DNA of 64,000 nucleotides from Apostichopus japonicus. Lineage: Eukaryota; Echinodermata; Holothuroidea; Aspidochirotida; Stichopodidae. The notes under the pieces are model-generated. The model did no database searches and had not been told where the DNA came from. It worked only from the letters and a program-made list of their open reading frames with translations. The stretch covers positions 9,942,001 to 10,006,000 of the forward strand of contig NC_092572.1 in NCBI RefSeq assembly GCF_037975245.1. Reading direction: 5' to 3'. Positions within the stretch are counted from its first letter, which is position 1. The number at the start of each line of letters is the position of its first letter. Below are positions 1 through 36,087 of this stretch, piece by piece. Made by a program: the position numbers and the translations under genes.

Positions 1-899
1 TTTCTTCCATATGCAGTGACTGTTACTAAGACTGTTAGACTGTTAGACTATCTTTGTCTTTCTTCTTGGAGTCATCGTTAACGACTTCAACTTACAACAT
101 GATGTGAGTATGCTGTTTTCTTATATTAAAAAATGGTTATCGACCATACCGAGTATACGAGATGTAATTGATGCAATGATTAACACCCTCTAAGACTTTA
201 CAATCAAATGATGGTTAGTGAGTTAGTAAAGTACTATATGTATATCATATTATCATTACCTTTCGTCGTCCAGATCCGTTTTACTTATAAATAAATATTT
301 ACCATGCGTTAGTTGAAAAAAAAACCAACGATCCACAAATTTAAGAAGATCGCAATCGTTTACAAGTACGCACAATTGAACAAAGCTACCGGTGGCAGTA
401 AGGTAAATTGCATTCTAGCTATTGACACAGTCATATTGCACATTATCTGCATTATATACTTTTGACAGCTTAACATATTCTGGGTTTAGTGCATTTATAA
501 TAAGGACTAGAGTAAGATGTACCCTGACATAACATTGGAGTTTGTAATTTGAAAGAAACAATTGCGGTATACACTGTGTTAATAGTAAACTAACTATTTG
601 GGTGTAACATCATGAACTATATATATATGCATGATCTTGAGAAGTAAATATACAATAAATCACGAAGAAGAAAAAATGCAGTTTATATGTAGTAGGTTAG
701 AATCAATTTAATTGAATTAATCGCTAAATGTCTCAATCGGAAACTTTATACCTATGGCTGACGGTATAGTACCTGGTCTTTGATATTATGCTAGCTGAAC
801 ATATGAGATTATCCATTCATATAATCGCTCTTTCAATATTATTTGAATTTATATTTTATCTTCTGTTTAATAAAATTGTCAAACGAAAGATTATTTTGC

Positions 900-1420
900 C
901 ATCAAACTGTTCCAAACGAAATTGCTTCTGAGATATGAAAGGTACCCACAAAAAGAGAACAAATAAATGTTTGTTTTTTAGTGTTTTAAGAATGAAGTAC
1001 TTCTTTGAACTAGCTCCAAATCATTCAAACTACTGCATAAATTATACTAAACGATGTCGTCTCGATTACAGTGACATATAAATCCTTAAAAAGTAAGGTC
1101 AGCAATTCTCTATAGCATTGTATAAACTGACGCAAAGACTATCGTCACGTGATCAGAATTACACGAATAGGATACAGTACTGGTCTTTCAGCATGGCCAG
1201 TAAACAATATACCATTGTATTACTTATCGATCGCTCCATCTTTCATAAGACAACCGACTTTCACTCTATTCTCGTCGTTTTGAAAGTAAATACTCTGCAT
1301 CGTAATAACATTCTCGTAACACGAAATGTAAACTAGCACAACAACAACCACGACACAGGTAAAATGGTACTTAAATACATCGAATACCGCCATGCGCACC
1401 ATGGTCAAACTAAACCGTAA
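900..1420 (+). repeat. Segmental duplication block 1, copy 1
   Basis: Collinear with about 53880-54420. Shared landmarks, in order, include a run around AATCATTCAAA, the segment CGTCACGTGATCA with its flanks, a stretch around CAATATACC, and a segment around CAACACGG/TAACACGA. Identity is imperfect but runs for several hundred bases, so this is an old duplication and not a transposon terminus. The E-box core CACGTG lies in the same context in both copies. Confidence 0.75.
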
Positions 1421-1964
1421 AGGGAAACGACTTCTCATAGGCCACCCAGGTGATATCATTATGCATTTACGCACTGCTCATGACGATTGGCTTTCATGAA
1501 ATCATGTGAGCAGAAACCAGTATAAATATGTTAAAGAAGAAACGAGGAAGGGTTGGTTATTATTACAGAGCGGACACATTAGCTTTTGGATAAAGAGGAG
1601 CAAACTATACAGTTCAATACAGGCAAGTTCAAAATGTCATATTTGTTTCGTTTTAAGTCCCTTAGGATAACTTGGAGTTATAAAATTCAACAGAGTTGCC
1701 ATACGACGTTAATGTCCTATAGTAGCACCGCCTACTCCATCCTTCAATTGAATTATAAATATCTGAATTCTTATTTCATCACCTTTTTTTAGATCAATCA
1801 TATATTGCAACGTAAGGAACACCAAAAGAACCACAAATTATGCTGATAATACAATTTAATATGAAAAAGTAATCATTTTATAGGATAATATATTGATTAT
1901 ATACTTAAGTATATATTTTAAAATCGATAGTATACACAAGATACACGATGATAATATGAATCTA

Positions 1965-2420
1965 CAAGTCTACAATATGAAAAGTACATGATAATAAAAC
2001 GAAACTATATGTCTATAATCAGAAAGTATACGATTATACAAAGAAGCGCTGCGTCTGCATATGTATGATATTTCGGACATTTGTATAACTTAAACAGGAT
2101 ATAAAGAATTCCCTCTAACTTCCCTCTAACTATCAGCAACATACCCGGTGTTCTGTATCCGTCGTGAACTGGATGATATGCACTTATGTATCGTAAATGC
2201 TGCTTAGTTATACGATCAAACACGTCAAACACACGAAACAACACTCTACAACAGTGACAGTGAAAATAACAAGCAGCTTACCCGTATGCGAGTCGTAAGG
2301 TCCACCTTATAGGTAATAAGCATATGCATTCGCCTTTTCATACAGTTATGTATACGCCCGTGTTTTATACCATATGCATTTTAAATAGTATCGTGTATTC
2401 GATTATTATCATCATGGGGT
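1965..2420 (+). repeat. Segmental duplication block 2, copy 1
   Basis: Collinear with about 55160-55560. Both copies contain the phrases GATGATAATATGAATC / GATGACAATATGAATC, a GCTGCGTC segment, a segment around ATTCCCTCT / ATTCCTCTTAC, a GTGAACTGGATGATA / GTGGACTGGATAATA segment and CACACGAAACAAC / CACAACCGAAACAAC. In the right-hand copy about 600 bp with Gypsy integrase sequence separates blocks 1 and 2. Confidence 0.75.
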
Positions 2421-3694
2421 TCTTAATATTATCTTGATCATTATTAGAATCATCGTGTAAACTTATTGTATTATAGTTTATTTTTGTATATTATTATATA
2501 AACTCATATCATTATCATATCATAACACATTATCATCATCATCAGTTGTGATCCTTTTGGCGTTTTATATATGGCGTTTTGTATTGCTGACAATTTACAC
2601 TTTGAACTCTGTATTTTCTCCTTGTACAAGCGTAGTGCTTTAGTTACTAACCGTTGCGTTATATGCAGAACATGACATTCTTTGTATAACGGGTAAAGAC
2701 ATAACGTTAGTACGTAATCTGTACATGGTACACAGTATTTCTAGTCAGGAAAGCGAGAACATTGGATTAGCCTAAGCAACGATACGGTAAGCGACGGATG
2801 ATCAACTGTTCATTCGTTTTGGCGATTATGATCTCTTCGTAATTTGAAACCTTCAAAAACCGATAGCGCTTCTAAAGACTGACAAAGGTAAAGAACATGG
2901 CTATCGTTTGTTTGAACAACAATAACGTAACCAATTCTTCATTGTTTTTCCTGTAGTTCTATCATACAATTGCAGGGACATTCAAATTGTAATTTGGAAA
3001 ATTTCTCATACAAACAATTATAATTAATAATCGACCTTTAATTTGTAAAATACCAAATTAGTATGCACGTTACTCTGCTTACTTCGAAGCTGATCTCCGT
3101 TGTTCCAATATTCTTTTTATATAAAATATGCCTCCATTTGTGGCATTTCTAGGTCTCTCATGTTGACAAAGATTAACAAATAAGGGTTATTTTTCAATAA
3201 ATGCATTTTAGAAATGTTACCGGTCAATAGTATCGTAACTTAAATTTGGCGTATTTACTTGCTTTAATAGTTTAATAGGAAGGCTCAAGAAATATGTTAC
3301 AAATGTTAATCTTTTGCTTACGAAACAAAAAGAGCTTTATCATCCAATTATCATATAATTATCAGAATAAATCGGTCTTGGGTTGAAACAGTTCGTCAGT
3401 TATTGCAGATGGGCTGTGGGAAGAACACGTGTTACAGCTGTTAAAGTTTGAACTGTAATACAGCTGTTTATTTCATGAAAGGCTTAGAAAAGAAACATTC
3501 AGTAATGGGGGATTTTATTGTGTTCATTTTGAAGAGAAGAGAACATTGTGATAGTTAACCTGATATACAGTAAATACGATCAATATCTACATAACTATAA
3601 CAATAACTGAGGGTATGTTTCCGATAGTGCCGATTGACTTAACATAACGCAGGACGAACAAAGACATCACGTGTTATTTTTAACTATGTTGAGT

Positions 3695-3940
3695 TTTATT
3701 TTATTTGCGTATAGCTTATACATTAGAGTAATCCTACATAGCTGTTCCCTGACGTGACGGCACTTACTCTGTCTATATCATTATCACCATTAGAGTTTGA
3801 ACTTTGTTAAGGCTTTAACTCTACTTTCATTCTGCAGTTTTTATTGTACTTTAAAGTACCACAATCTTTGATATACATAACGCTATGGCGCCGTGGAAAG
3901 GGGTAGGGATATTATTGCACATTAATACATGCTCATCTAA
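3695..3940 (+). repeat. Segmental duplication block 3, copy 1 (about 0.5 kb before receptor A)
   Basis: Collinear with 63680-63910. Shared segments include GTTCCCTGACGTGACGGCACTTA / GTTCCCTGAGGTGACTGCACTTA (compare within 20-base windows), a TCTATATCATTATCACCA stretch, TTTGAACTTTGT, and a CGATGGCGCC / CTATGGCGCC phrase followed by GAAA-rich sequence and a GGTA. Because this block lies about 530 bp before the receptor A start codon, its second copy predicts another receptor just past the right edge. Confidence 0.8.
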
Positions 3941-4468
3941 GAATTTAACAGGAGCTATTTCTTACTATAGCACACATGAAGTTTTGCAGTGATCACGAAT
4001 AATTCAAGCAATTTAAGCTGAAGCAAATAGTAACATGAATGATACATAGACACTTGTGCCATAGATACGTTTAATAATTTTTTAAAGAAACGAACAGTAC
4101 CATAGGGTAGAACATTGCTTAAAGTAGCAATGGAGCAGTGGCTAGCAATATCCATTTTGTGTGGTTCCACGAGGAAGTAGCCATCATTTGTTGTTCATAT
4201 CTGCTTCATTTATCATTATTCGTAATGTTAAAGCCACTGAAATAAAATAACACTGCAATTGCCGAAATAACTGAACTAAACTGGTATTCCAAATCGATTT
4301 TATTTAAAGCTATCTGCATGTTTTAGATATTTATTGATGAAATTATATCTGATCTTTTGTGCGACTGCTTGAACATTGTAAGGTAGAAATTCTGTGCTGA
4401 TATATATTAGTACATTTCAATATTAGCTAACTCTTCATCTTTTCTTAATCTCGTTTTCTCTAAGGATC

Positions 4469-27142
<22,674 letters not shown>

Positions 27143-30100
27143 GACCGGTGAGTTGTTGAAGACTGTTTAATGCCCCATGAAATGAAGAAAATCTTATCAA
27201 ACATTGGTTTGTGTTTTGTGCAATATCCGCTAGCAAACCCATTGCGTAGAATAAGAGGCGTGACGTAAGGTGTTGTTTTTCTTTCACTGCAGCACATAGT
27301 ATTGATATCAAACAAATTCCCCAATGTCTCGTCTTCTAATGTTCTTACTTTACAAACATCTGAAAAACATCATTATATCACTGACTCCATTTCAACTTTT
27401 AGGTAGCTAACATTTCATATATAGTATCAACTTTTCTTTAATCCAGCTATGCACAAAGACTACTCAAACGCCTTAAAGTTGACCGGAATGTCGCACAGAT
27501 ATTTGACTGATTTATTCAAATCAATCCCAATCAACATTTCAGTGAGCAATGTTCTTCATCACTAAAGAATTATTCAAGCAAAAGAAGTCAAATGAGACAG
27601 AACAAACAAGAGCGTAAACTTTGAGAGAAAGCTATTGACAAAGAGCTATCAAAACGAATAAGGGGTACATTACTACATATACCTCTTCAGGACAAAGTGC
27701 TACGACATGTAAATGTTTTAAATAAAATCAGTATTGTAGATAATATAACACTAGGTAAACAAGATCATTATTCATGCTGCTGAAATTGAGTATTTCACTC
27801 GGTTATATACTGTGAAGTCTTTTTTTGTGAGGTCCTAAAGTTAAACCAATTGTAGATAATAAAAAAGAAAACATTGACGCAAAGTTTTCATTATTGTTCT
27901 TCACAGTTCGCCACAGGATTTTTCTTAACTTTAAAGCGTTAAAAGGGAATGAGTGATGTGGACACCCTAAACTGGAATATTACAACCAATCTGTTATTGT
28001 TACTGAACAGTCGGATTACAATGCGTTAAATATTTGTATTATGGATGGTTTACAATGAGAGAACGAAACAAATGACATCATGTCAAAACATTCCAATGCA
28101 AATTATAATATCATAGATACAAACTGAGTAATGATATAAAATGTTCGCTATTAATTTCAATTGGAGGTCATCGTGTAACAGTCGACATATCGCTGTAATA
28201 GTTATTATAAGTATGATATTTCTTTTATCATAATTGTTGAATTGATCGTTTGCCAAATGAACTGAATAACGTTTTCACTCCACGATTGGAAATGCATGGC
28301 GATGTTGTTAATCAAGTAGAATATCTCATAATTGTCTTATATGAACATGATCATTCTTTTCTTCAATGTTCAGTTTATAAGTTTCCGTATATTTATGCAC
28401 TTGAATGTATATATTACCCAATCCACCCAGAGAATATGAATCAGTCACAAGTGCATAAGATAAGAAAATGTGTCACTATTCAAAGTCGATATTTCACATG
28501 CTAAATTCAATTGTTTCATTGTGAGATTTGGTCATTGGGGCGTGTCTTTATTTCAAGTAAGAGTCATGTCTGCCGCGTTCGTTATAAAAGAAACACGATG
28601 CAAACTAACTTGCTATCACATCGAACAATCTTTTTCCTCAGGTTGGTTGTTACATTGATCAATAAAATTATAAGGAATTTGTGTCGCAGTAATTACGGCT
28701 TTAAAAACACAGAGCAATATGATCACGTTTAAATTGCTTTGTGATAGATTATATTAAAACAAAATTAAATACTACATCAATCAAACTGGAACAATAAACC
28801 ATGAACGGTTGGTGAATAGTAAATAAGACTGTCAAACGTAAAGGAACTTTCATGTAGATAGGTATTGAACAATCGGGAGCTTTAAGTTTGATATCATTGA
28901 CTCAATTACTTCAATGACAAGCTTTATCGCTCAAACTGTGCGAGGGAAGTGGGATCGTAAAATCATCCAAATACACTAAATTCAAATCAATATTTATAAA
29001 AGATCCGAAAACATAGCTAGAAAGTTGATAGTCTCACAATGTGGTTTCAGCTATTACTAAGCATGTTTGTATGACATGCTGCTAGTTGCCACAATGATAT
29101 TACAATTTAAAAAACGGTAACTGCCTGCTGATGATATATATGTAATTATGTAACCATGTAGGGTATAAGCCGTGCTTGTAGTGAGGGTTAGGCGAATTAT
29201 TTTTTTAACCTAACATAAAAGAATGGCCAGTGAGTGTCATGGAGAGAGAATGATATCTTGTCAACAGTAGCCTTTTCATTATGAAAATACAATTTGGTAA
29301 AGGCATAGTTGATAGGGCATAAATGAAATTAATTTTTGTGGGTATCTGCAACATCATTTAGGCTAAGTAGAGGACTTGGGATTCTTCTCTCTGGAACGGT
29401 GGATAAAAATGCGTTGCCACAGCAGTTGATTTCCAAGCCAAACATAATTAGTGTATGTGTAATACGGATGAGTAAAATGTTGGTCAAGGGACACGAACAT
29501 TATTTTGAAAGAATCGTTTTGGACTATTTTTGTTGTTCGTCTTTCATTCTTGAACAAATATTAAACTGTACTGAAATATAAGAAAACAGGTTGCATCAAT
29601 CCAACCGCTGTTCTATTAATTAATTTATAGTATGTTACGTTATTTAGTGCTCTATTTAGGGTATTCTTCAATTCTTACCAAACGCGTGCCGAGCTTGGAA
29701 ACGTCCTTCTATCAGAATAATAAATGTTTTTGTGGAGTGATAAACTAATAACCATAATTAATGCCCTTTTCTCCCTCTTTTTCAGCTGGCATTTGGATGA
29801 ACGTTTGAGTAGTCAGAGATACAAACATTTCATTAGGTTATATCAAAGCCTGACTGATTACCTGATTACGTAATAAGATCGCATAGAGCTTCAGATTTAT
29901 CTGCATACTTTTCAAGAAAACAAAATTGTTATGCCAAATTTAATAATTACCCAAGAAAAGTTCCTTCACTCTGTATACAAAAAGTTTTATTTCCCTTCTG
30001 ACATTGAACACTAACACACAACCTGTATGTGGTACCATTCTGTCAAGAAACTCGTTTATGTTTTCTTCTCTAGTTCACTTACGTAAAATTTTACTCGTAC

Positions 30101-30964
30101 CTTCAACATTTCTTCGTTGTTCTTCAAATGTAACCTTCAAAGTTTTTTTTTTTGTAAAATTGGAGCATTCTATAACGTTGCTGGGTAATAAATTTGATAT
30201 AGCCAAAATGGTGGCTATTGCCAAGCATCCGCGTTAGGAAGATATATACTATAGAGAATCCACGAGGTGTTTGGTTGTGTACCTGATTCTTTCAATATCA
30301 TACATTACGTCAATATAGTACTGTTTTAGCCTTCACAAGATGTTCCCCTTTTTGGAATTCAGTTCCCCTTGTTTTATTTTAATTAGTATATAACCTTTAT
30401 ACATCAAAAAGTTGTTTGTGAACTGACGATTAACCTCGACGATATCGTTATCTGCTATCACTACAATTACCTTCAATTATATCTGCAATTTTTATACCGT
30501 TAGTGCACAATGATTTTGGCTATCACAGGATTAAGTTGCTCGTTTCTAGTGAAAAGAACATGCTATAGAGATGGCTTAGGGACGGGTAATATTTTGTTAA
30601 TGAAAAGCAAGTACGATCATACTAATAATGCAGAAATGAAAGAGCTGCAGAGTCGTACTTTAGATTACTTAAAACAGCAATTCCTAAATCGTCAGCGACA
30701 TAAACGTAAAAACATTTGATGGAATTCAGCAACAAATTATCAGTATCAATTGACGAAGTACAACAAAATAATGGTACAATAAGCTACTTTCAAAATTGCG
30801 TAATTATAAATCATGCGTCATCTGTTATGTGTGCCACTCTGAAGAAAAGTGTTTGGTATGGAGAAGGTGACGTTCGTGTCATTCTTTATCAATGAGAGTC
30901 TCTAAAAAAACGGAATGATAGAAATCTTAAGACCCTAGCATTGTTTTCTTTAAATAAATATCAG
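27143..30964. other. Interval between receptor A terminus and ITIM exons
   Basis: AT-rich with no recognisable gene or element. A possible polyadenylation signal AATAAA at 27721-27726 could serve receptor A. A weak candidate exon at 30634-30719 (acceptor AATGCAG, phase 1, EMKELQSRTLDYLKQQFLNR, stop) could be an alternative terminal exon but resembles no domain. I looked for Ig exons here and saw none. Confidence 0.5.
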
Positions 30965-33655
30965 GATACATCATGTCAGAAAATCCGGTCCTGAAGCAAC
31001 GACAAAGTGAGACTATTGATGAAGAATGCGTACTTACGTAAGTGAATCTTGAGGCATGTTGCGAAAAAAATATATTATCGTGACTTTACGGATGAGAGAT
31101 ATTTTAAATAGAAGTCGGTTAGCCATATTATAGGAATGAACGACCTTCTTCATTAATTAATAAGTTTATTATTATATATCAAATATTGTATCGCTTGAAC
31201 TGTTGAAAAAGAAACATGCTAATATGAATAGTGTTTATTTTAATGTATTACTCGAAAATAGAAGTTAGAAGAACATTGACAGACATTTTGATGTAACTTC
31301 ATTTCGTACTTGTTTTTCGTGTCTGCTATACAGAGCCGCACCAATTACATTACCTAGAAATGAAAGGGACTCTCAAGGCAGCGAAGCAGTACGGAAATGG
31401 GTTTGTTATTTTTACGAACCCTCTTGGCACTTTCTTTTATCACTTGAGCTGCAGGTCACGTACTGTAGAGGTGTTGAAAACAACATTTGAAAAACATGCA
31501 CATGATTTTTTGCCTTAATCCTTATTTAGAAGCATTGATTTACGACTCCTTTCTCAAATTCGAAACGCTCTATTTTTCTGCATCAATATACCAGCTAGAA
31601 GACAAAGACGTATGTCTTCCAGCACTCCATTAAACAGATGTTTTAGATGAAGGACTGACTTTAATGTTTTGTGTCTGTCTTCTTTTTATGATATATGCAT
31701 TTCGAGATATTCATCAATGCAAGTTAATGTTAATACATCATTCACTGTAGTATATATTCAACTGCACATGGTGGGATGCCAATAATTTGAAAGCACATCC
31801 CTCGTCACTGAATGGTACATATCTTATTTCTAAATATAATACCAAGCTTGATGCGATAACATCCTTGCCTTTGAGACAGAACGTAAATAGAAACCTAATA
31901 TAAAACTAAGGTTTCTTCAAGTCTTGAGCACAGATGCCACAGACGCTGTCATTCTTCTTACTGTGGTGAAAATTGATCATGACGAGCTGTGTGAAATGTT
32001 TCCAGTCAATGTTTGTTGTTAAAATATTATTGCCGGATATAAATACTCGCTCTAACGTACAGATAATGCAAGAGCCAACTTAATACAAGAGCCAACTCGT
32101 TAACAACTTACCCGTAACCGTTTAGCAACCGCTCCCATTAATTATAATCGTAGAGCTCTTTTAAAGCTAGGACGGAACAGTCATCAAGTAAATATCTGAC
32201 AAATCTTATTTTATAGATAATATATGCCTAAATTACATCCTCTATTTCACCACTTTTTTTGCCAACAGTTATTTGTACCTTCTATTGGATACGATGTAAT
32301 GTGATTAGTAATTGCTTTAAAAATATAAAGAAACCCACTGCTGCATTCAAAATGGAAATGGTCACATGTGATAGCACAATTGAGTAACATTGAATGTAAA
32401 TACAAGTTTGTTTTATATAGAGAAATATCTGGGACGGATTCGTTTCGAACCGATTTGATATACATATGTTGTTTACTTTTGGATATAATATGATCTTCTT
32501 TAGTTGCTACGTTACTTTCTCGCATATGCAAATGGATTTTTAAGAATTTAGGTCATCAATCCCAACCTTTTAAAAAAAATCCATCCATCTCGTCATTGTT
32601 CTTGATGCTGTTCCAAAATGTAGATCTTAAAATACATAACTTATAACACAATATTATCGATGACAAATTAAAAAGATTTTTCGAAAGATTCGAAGTTGAC
32701 AAATGAAGCTATCTGGACATTCTAATTCTAAACTTCATAACTAATAACATAATATCGTTGATGACAATTATCAACTTGAAGACATTTCGAAGTATTCGAA
32801 GTTAGCAAACACATCTATCTGGACAGAAATTTAAAGCTCGGGGCATATATATGTGAATATATATTTCAATTAGAAACATTGAATGCGTAGCAAGACATTT
32901 ACTTTAACAATTTCGGGTAAAATATAACTGTCCAAACTCAGCTGGAAAACGATGATTCACCATTATTAGTTATCCTTTATCCAACTAAAGGACATTAACT
33001 ATCACACAGCAAGATATATGTTACATTGTAGTAGATTTCAAGTGAACACGATTCTTTATCTAATGCTGACAATCACCACCCCCCCCCCCCCTCCCCAGCG
33101 CTCCCGATTCTTTCAGAGAGGAAAAAAAACATTTCCCGCTACAGTAATTCACACTAATATTGACTTTGTCTTTCTACTTGAAACAAAAGTTCCTGCACTA
33201 TCTCGCGTCCTACATATCAGTATTACTATAACTAATGCTTATTTTTGGATGTTTTCGGACTATAATATTAAGCATTAAGCATTGACTTTCAGAAAACAAT
33301 ATCACGAAGATACAAAGCAATTTTGGACCACATGTCCCATTTTAACAAAAACAAAAATATTCCAATATTCTTTTGCGCTGACCTTAAATCAAGTATAGAT
33401 TCCTTACACCAAATATGATTTTCGAACTTTCAATATTGCATGTGTAAGATACGAGATTTTAAAACATTGTCATATATTTTGTCATTGCAGAGGAATCAAA
33501 GTGACCTGAATTACATTGAGATTGATCATACCCCTATCAAGAATGCATCAAATGGTGCCAAGGAAACTAACACTGTGACAGAGTATGCAACGATTCTTAA
33601 GACTTCGTCTACAAATGAAACTTTTCCAGGGACAGGTCGAGTTGAGTGCAAGTAA
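30965..33655 (+). CDS. Orphan receptor-tail exons with ITIM and ITSM motifs
   Basis: Three exons form a phase chain: 30965-31037 (phase 1 to 2, IMSENPVLKQRQSETIDEEC), 31334-31400 (2 to 0, AAPITLPRNERDSQGSEAVR) and 33491-33655 (from phase 0, stop TAA at 33653-33655). The last encodes LNYIEI, fitting the ITIM consensus (S/I/V/L)xYxx(I/V/L), and TEYATI, fitting the ITSM consensus TxYxx(V/I), with 23 residues between the tyrosines. Such motifs recruit SH2 phosphatases or adaptors in vertebrate inhibitory receptors. Phase-1 entry would accept splicing from the TM exon or from unit 4 of receptor A. No ectodomain of its own was found. A GT donor at 33640 or a frame change could extend it to about 33731. 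Confidence 0.6.
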
Positions 33656-33991
33656 AGAGGAAATCTCCATGGCTCAGACTCGAACCAGTGATGCAAAGTC
33701 AGAATCGCAAGTCCTTAGTAAAGTCGACGGTATGATAACTATTTTTTCAAACTGTCGTTTATTTAATCTTACCAGCGGTTGGGAAAGAGACAAGGTGTCG
33801 ACGTCATTCTGTCCGTCTATCTGCATTCGATATGTTTTTCTATCTGACTTTATTTGTAACTGAGGAACTTTAAAGTACTCCTTTTTTTAAGTAATATGTG
33901 ATTCTTTGTTACATCTTAAATTGTATTATCTCATTTTGTTACGAAGTGTACTGGGATGAAATATTGTTTCCCGTCTATCTTTTGGCCAAAA

Positions 33992-33997
33992 AATAAA
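33992..33997 (+). promoter_or_regulatory. Possible polyadenylation signal
   Basis: AATAAA about 340 bp after the stop codon of the ITIM/ITSM exon; a plausible 3' end for that transcript. The hexamer is common by chance in AT-rich DNA. Confidence 0.3.
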
Positions 33998-33999
33998 AC

Positions 34000-36087
34000 A
34001 TCTGCTCACATCACACCAATTTATTTACAGGATTGAGACTTGGTTGGTTGGTCTGAATTCAGGTGTGTGTGTCTGGGAGAGTTTTTGAAGTTAGGGAAAA
34101 TAAAGGACAAAATGGGAGCATTCATCAATTTGGGAGATAAGATTTGCAAGATTACAGCACTTTCCTTGTTGCAAACCGCCAAAGATAACGTGAAGTAAGA
34201 AGGTGAAAGTTCAAAATTTGTCCAAAAAGGCTATCCGTAGAGTACTCATTTAAACAGAAAAATGTTAAAAGTCACTCGACCAAAGGTGGCCAAAGGTCAA
34301 ACTCGACCAAATTCATGCTGGTTTTGCAATCACCACATTGACTATTGAGGGCCGATGGACTTCACACTTGTTAATTGTGTATCTAGGATTGAGTTGTAGA
34401 TGCTGCGTAATTAATAAGTCATTAGTCGAGGGTGAGACAACCAAAACATTTTCACCGTTACGCATATTCACAAAAATAAAAACACAATAGCCTAAACTTT
34501 AAAGCACAAGTGATTACCACATACTTCATTATGTTAATTAATGTTAAATTTCAAAGTTCAAGGATTTTAGGAGGTATGTATTTAGATCCTTATGCTTTAA
34601 CCAAAATGACCAATATGTGAAGGACTTAGCAGCTGGAATTGATTTCAACAAGAAAATTATAATATGTTATAATTACTTTAATGAATGTACGTATATACAT
34701 TCCAGATTGCAAATTAGTCGAAGTGATCAATGTAATGCAGAAACATGAGGTGTTATTACTGATAAAATGAGTTTGTAAAAAGTAACAGATGCACGCACTC
34801 CATAGTGTATAACATGTAATCTATGTACAGCAAGAATAAAAAGCGATCTCCTATGTACTGGTATTCGAGAATTGTTACGTAAGTAATCCATTTATGGTAC
34901 CATTCCTTTATACGTTGAAAATGAAGTTTCATAAAAAATATATGTCAAATTTAATTTGCAAAATTGAAACATATATGGAAAATTATAATTCAAATAGGTT
35001 GCACATCTATATCCAACCCATATGGTAATCATATATTTTGAATGATAAAAGTAGCTGTTTAATTGTAAACAATACCCATATTGTTGTGAAAACCCACAGA
35101 TAAAATGTTGTGTTATAAAATAGTTAACCCTCTCGATTCTTTCATTTTCAGTCTAGAAATTCATAATCCCAGAATCTTACGCGATATTTATAAATTACAG
35201 CACGTTGTATTAGAAAAGAAATGATATTGTGTGCTTTCAGATTACCATGTAATAAATAAAAAACTCAAAAACGTAGCAATTACAGAGCGCCTAGAGTGAA
35301 GGTCATTACGCTACATTACAATCATTCATGTATACTGCGACAAAGAAGGAAACGCATAATTACCAAGTCATTGTCCACCGCTCTAAGACTCACCTCAGTT
35401 TATTGTATTATTTATCTCCTTATTGCTTGATACTCTCAGATAATCTGTAATATTGTCACCCCACTTGGGTATACGTCTATCTTAAATCAAGAATTTTCTG
35501 AAGGTGGCATACTCCAAATAGAGTTTATATCAGTCCTTTCGAAAGTTCTCCTTCCGGAAAAGTGCCAAAAGCAGTAGAAAAACGTGGCTTGCATGTTAAG
35601 AAGCATACAAGGAAGTACATGTGGTGCAACAATTGGGTCAATTGTAAGAATTTTAGACCCCTTTAGGCCTCTCAGGAGCAGCGTACGAAAACTGTTTACT
35701 ATTGAGTGAAGAGGTTTGTTTACAAGTGGCGAAAACTGCAGGCACTCATAGCAATAAAAATATTCACTGTCATGATACAACATTAATAACGCCATGAATG
35801 GCCAACTTGTCAGCTATCCATCCAGTGATGGGTAGCGTTTAGCTAGTGAGAACGTCTATCTAGACTAAGACACGATACATTACTTTTGTGATTTAGTGTG
35901 TGTCAGTTAAGGGGGCTTTTTATCAGCGTATGCTACCCGAAGAAGGTTCCGGGGAGACCGGAAACACTAAAACAGACTTGTTCAATAAACCTACGAATAT
36001 GCACAACTATACCTTGTCATCCACCTCATTGTACCAGAAAAAAATCCATACTGTCAAGCGTTGCGCATACAACGCATTTGCGCCTCT
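34000..36087. other. Unassigned interval
   Basis: No gene or repeat recognised. The minus-strand open frame at 35487-35795 and the plus-strand one at 35898-36089 have no similarity I recognise and no splice structure. Confidence 0.5.

Larger units (their letters stand above)
1..4468. other. 5' intergenic region upstream of receptor A
   Basis: AT-rich DNA with no coding region I can support; the open frames in it are short and resemble nothing. It matters because several blocks recur near the right end of the window (listed separately), marking it as part of a tandem-duplicated unit. The promoter of receptor A should lie in its last few hundred bases, but no clear TATA box or initiator could be assigned. 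Confidence 0.6.

Noticed and set aside
30634-30719. Phase-1 candidate exon EMKELQSRTLDYLKQQFLNR with stop, possible alternative death-domain end
   Set aside because: No convincing match to helices 5-6 and no neighbouring exon; kept only as a remark in the interval entry.
33079-33098. Poly-C run
   Set aside because: Simple homopolymer tract, no structure or gene context that would make it informative.
33629-33731. Coding-looking stretch GQVELSASKEEISMAQTRTS in the frame next to the ITIM exon
   Set aside because: It needs a frameshift or an alternative acceptor (TTTTCCAG) and ends at a donor with no identifiable following exon.
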